This document shows positions 15,690 through 16,051 of a DNA stretch of 16,051 nucleotides, piece by piece. How positions within the stretch are numbered: the first letter of the stretch is position 1; each line of letters opens with the position of its first letter. Source of the stretch: JBCBUE01 sp039818285 (GTDB lineage: Bacteria > Planctomycetota > Phycisphaerae > Phycisphaerales > Phycisphaeraceae); NCBI GenBank assembly GCA_039818285.1, contig JBCBUE010000074.1:1-16051 (forward strand). The letters are read 5' to 3'. The notes beneath the pieces were generated by a model. That model searched no databases. It was not told the DNA's origin and was given only the letters and a program-made list of their open reading frames with translations. Made by a program: the position numbers and the translations under genes.

Positions 15690-16051
15690 TCCGCGGCGGC
15701 GCACGCGCCAACGTTAAAGCGCAACTCAATTGACTCGGCCATGAAGCGGCGCGGCTTGTGTCGTGTCGCGGCGGTACGCCCCGGGACGCGTGGCGTCCCG
15801 ATTGCTTTGCACGCGCGATGAACGGGTGGAGTGCATCGTCGTGCGCGCCGCGGTTGCCTTTCCTCCGGGGGTAGGAACGCCCCGTGCGCCGGCTCGTCCC
15901 CCATCGGCAGGGCACGTACGAGCCCATGCAAGACCGGGGAAGACCGCCGAACGGGACGCCCCCGAGGCAATGCTTCGGCCGGGCGGCCGACGAACGACGA
16001 TCGCGACCCTGCCTTAGCGATCGACGGACGCGTGAGCTGCAGAGGCCGCGC
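15690..16051. other. Non-coding right end of window
   Basis: 362 bases with no convincing gene. Frames here are short, Arg/Pro/Ala-rich in composition typical of chance frames in high-GC DNA, and lack ribosome sites or recognisable motifs. The stretch holds one perfect hairpin (15782-15800) and a smaller palindrome near 15973-15990 (TCGGCC, GGGC, GGCCGA). No tRNA cloverleaf was found. Confidence 0.5.
15782..15800 (+). terminator. Perfect 8-base hairpin, possible terminator
   Basis: CGGGACGC and GCGTCCCG are exact reverse complements with a three-base GTG loop, followed by ATTGCTTTGC. It lies 93 bases after the stop of the exported-protein gene. The stem is strong but the T-run is poor, so it could be an attenuated intrinsic terminator, an RNA-end stabiliser or a chance palindrome. 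Confidence 0.35.

Noticed and set aside
15763..16017. An 84-residue plus-strand frame at the right edge
   Set aside because: Starts inside the hairpin region, no ribosome site, Arg/Pro/Ala-rich composition and no recognisable motif.

Overview
The window is very GC-rich (third codon positions almost all G or C) and reads as bacterial chromosome. The mix of genes suggests a planctomycete, perhaps Phycisphaera-like: an exported protein with a Pro-Thr-Pro plus hydrophobic plus poly-Arg C-terminal sorting tail, a CHASE2 adenylate cyclase, a class II CPD photolyase, a divergent transketolase and many sulfotransferase domains. This taxonomic guess is inference only. No rRNA, tRNA, CRISPR array, insertion sequence or phage gene was recognised.

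Left part (1-6950) is a sulfur-centred neighbourhood. On the minus strand a UDP-sulfoquinovose synthase (SQD1/SqdB type, 1013-2242) is followed closely by two related small sulfotransferases (154-975 and a partial one running off the left edge at 1-135). Diverging from SQD1 is an unusual plus-strand protein with two tandem sulfotransferase-like domains, the second of which has lost its PAPS-binding residues (2534-4108). Converging on it is a minus-strand pair, a divergent transketolase (5023-6927) followed 41 bases later by an iron-sulfur type CysH (APS/PAPS reductase, 4136-4981). CysH makes sulfite, the sulfur donor for SQD1; the sulfotransferases consume PAPS. Together they could make a sulfonated and sulfated lipid or glycan, but no sulfoquinovosyl-transferase (SqdX/SQD2) is visible here.

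The middle (6928-9503) holds a small one-helix membrane protein candidate (7077-7268, minus) and a glutamine-dependent NAD+ synthetase (7377-9503, plus).

The right part (9514-13460, minus) looks like one co-directional unit: CHASE2-type membrane adenylate cyclase, class II photolyase, then a two-helix membrane protein with a proline-rich tail. Diverging from the cyclase is a large exported protein of unknown function with a signal peptide and a C-terminal anchor/sorting tail (13689-15689, plus). The last 362 bases hold a short perfect hairpin and no convincing gene.
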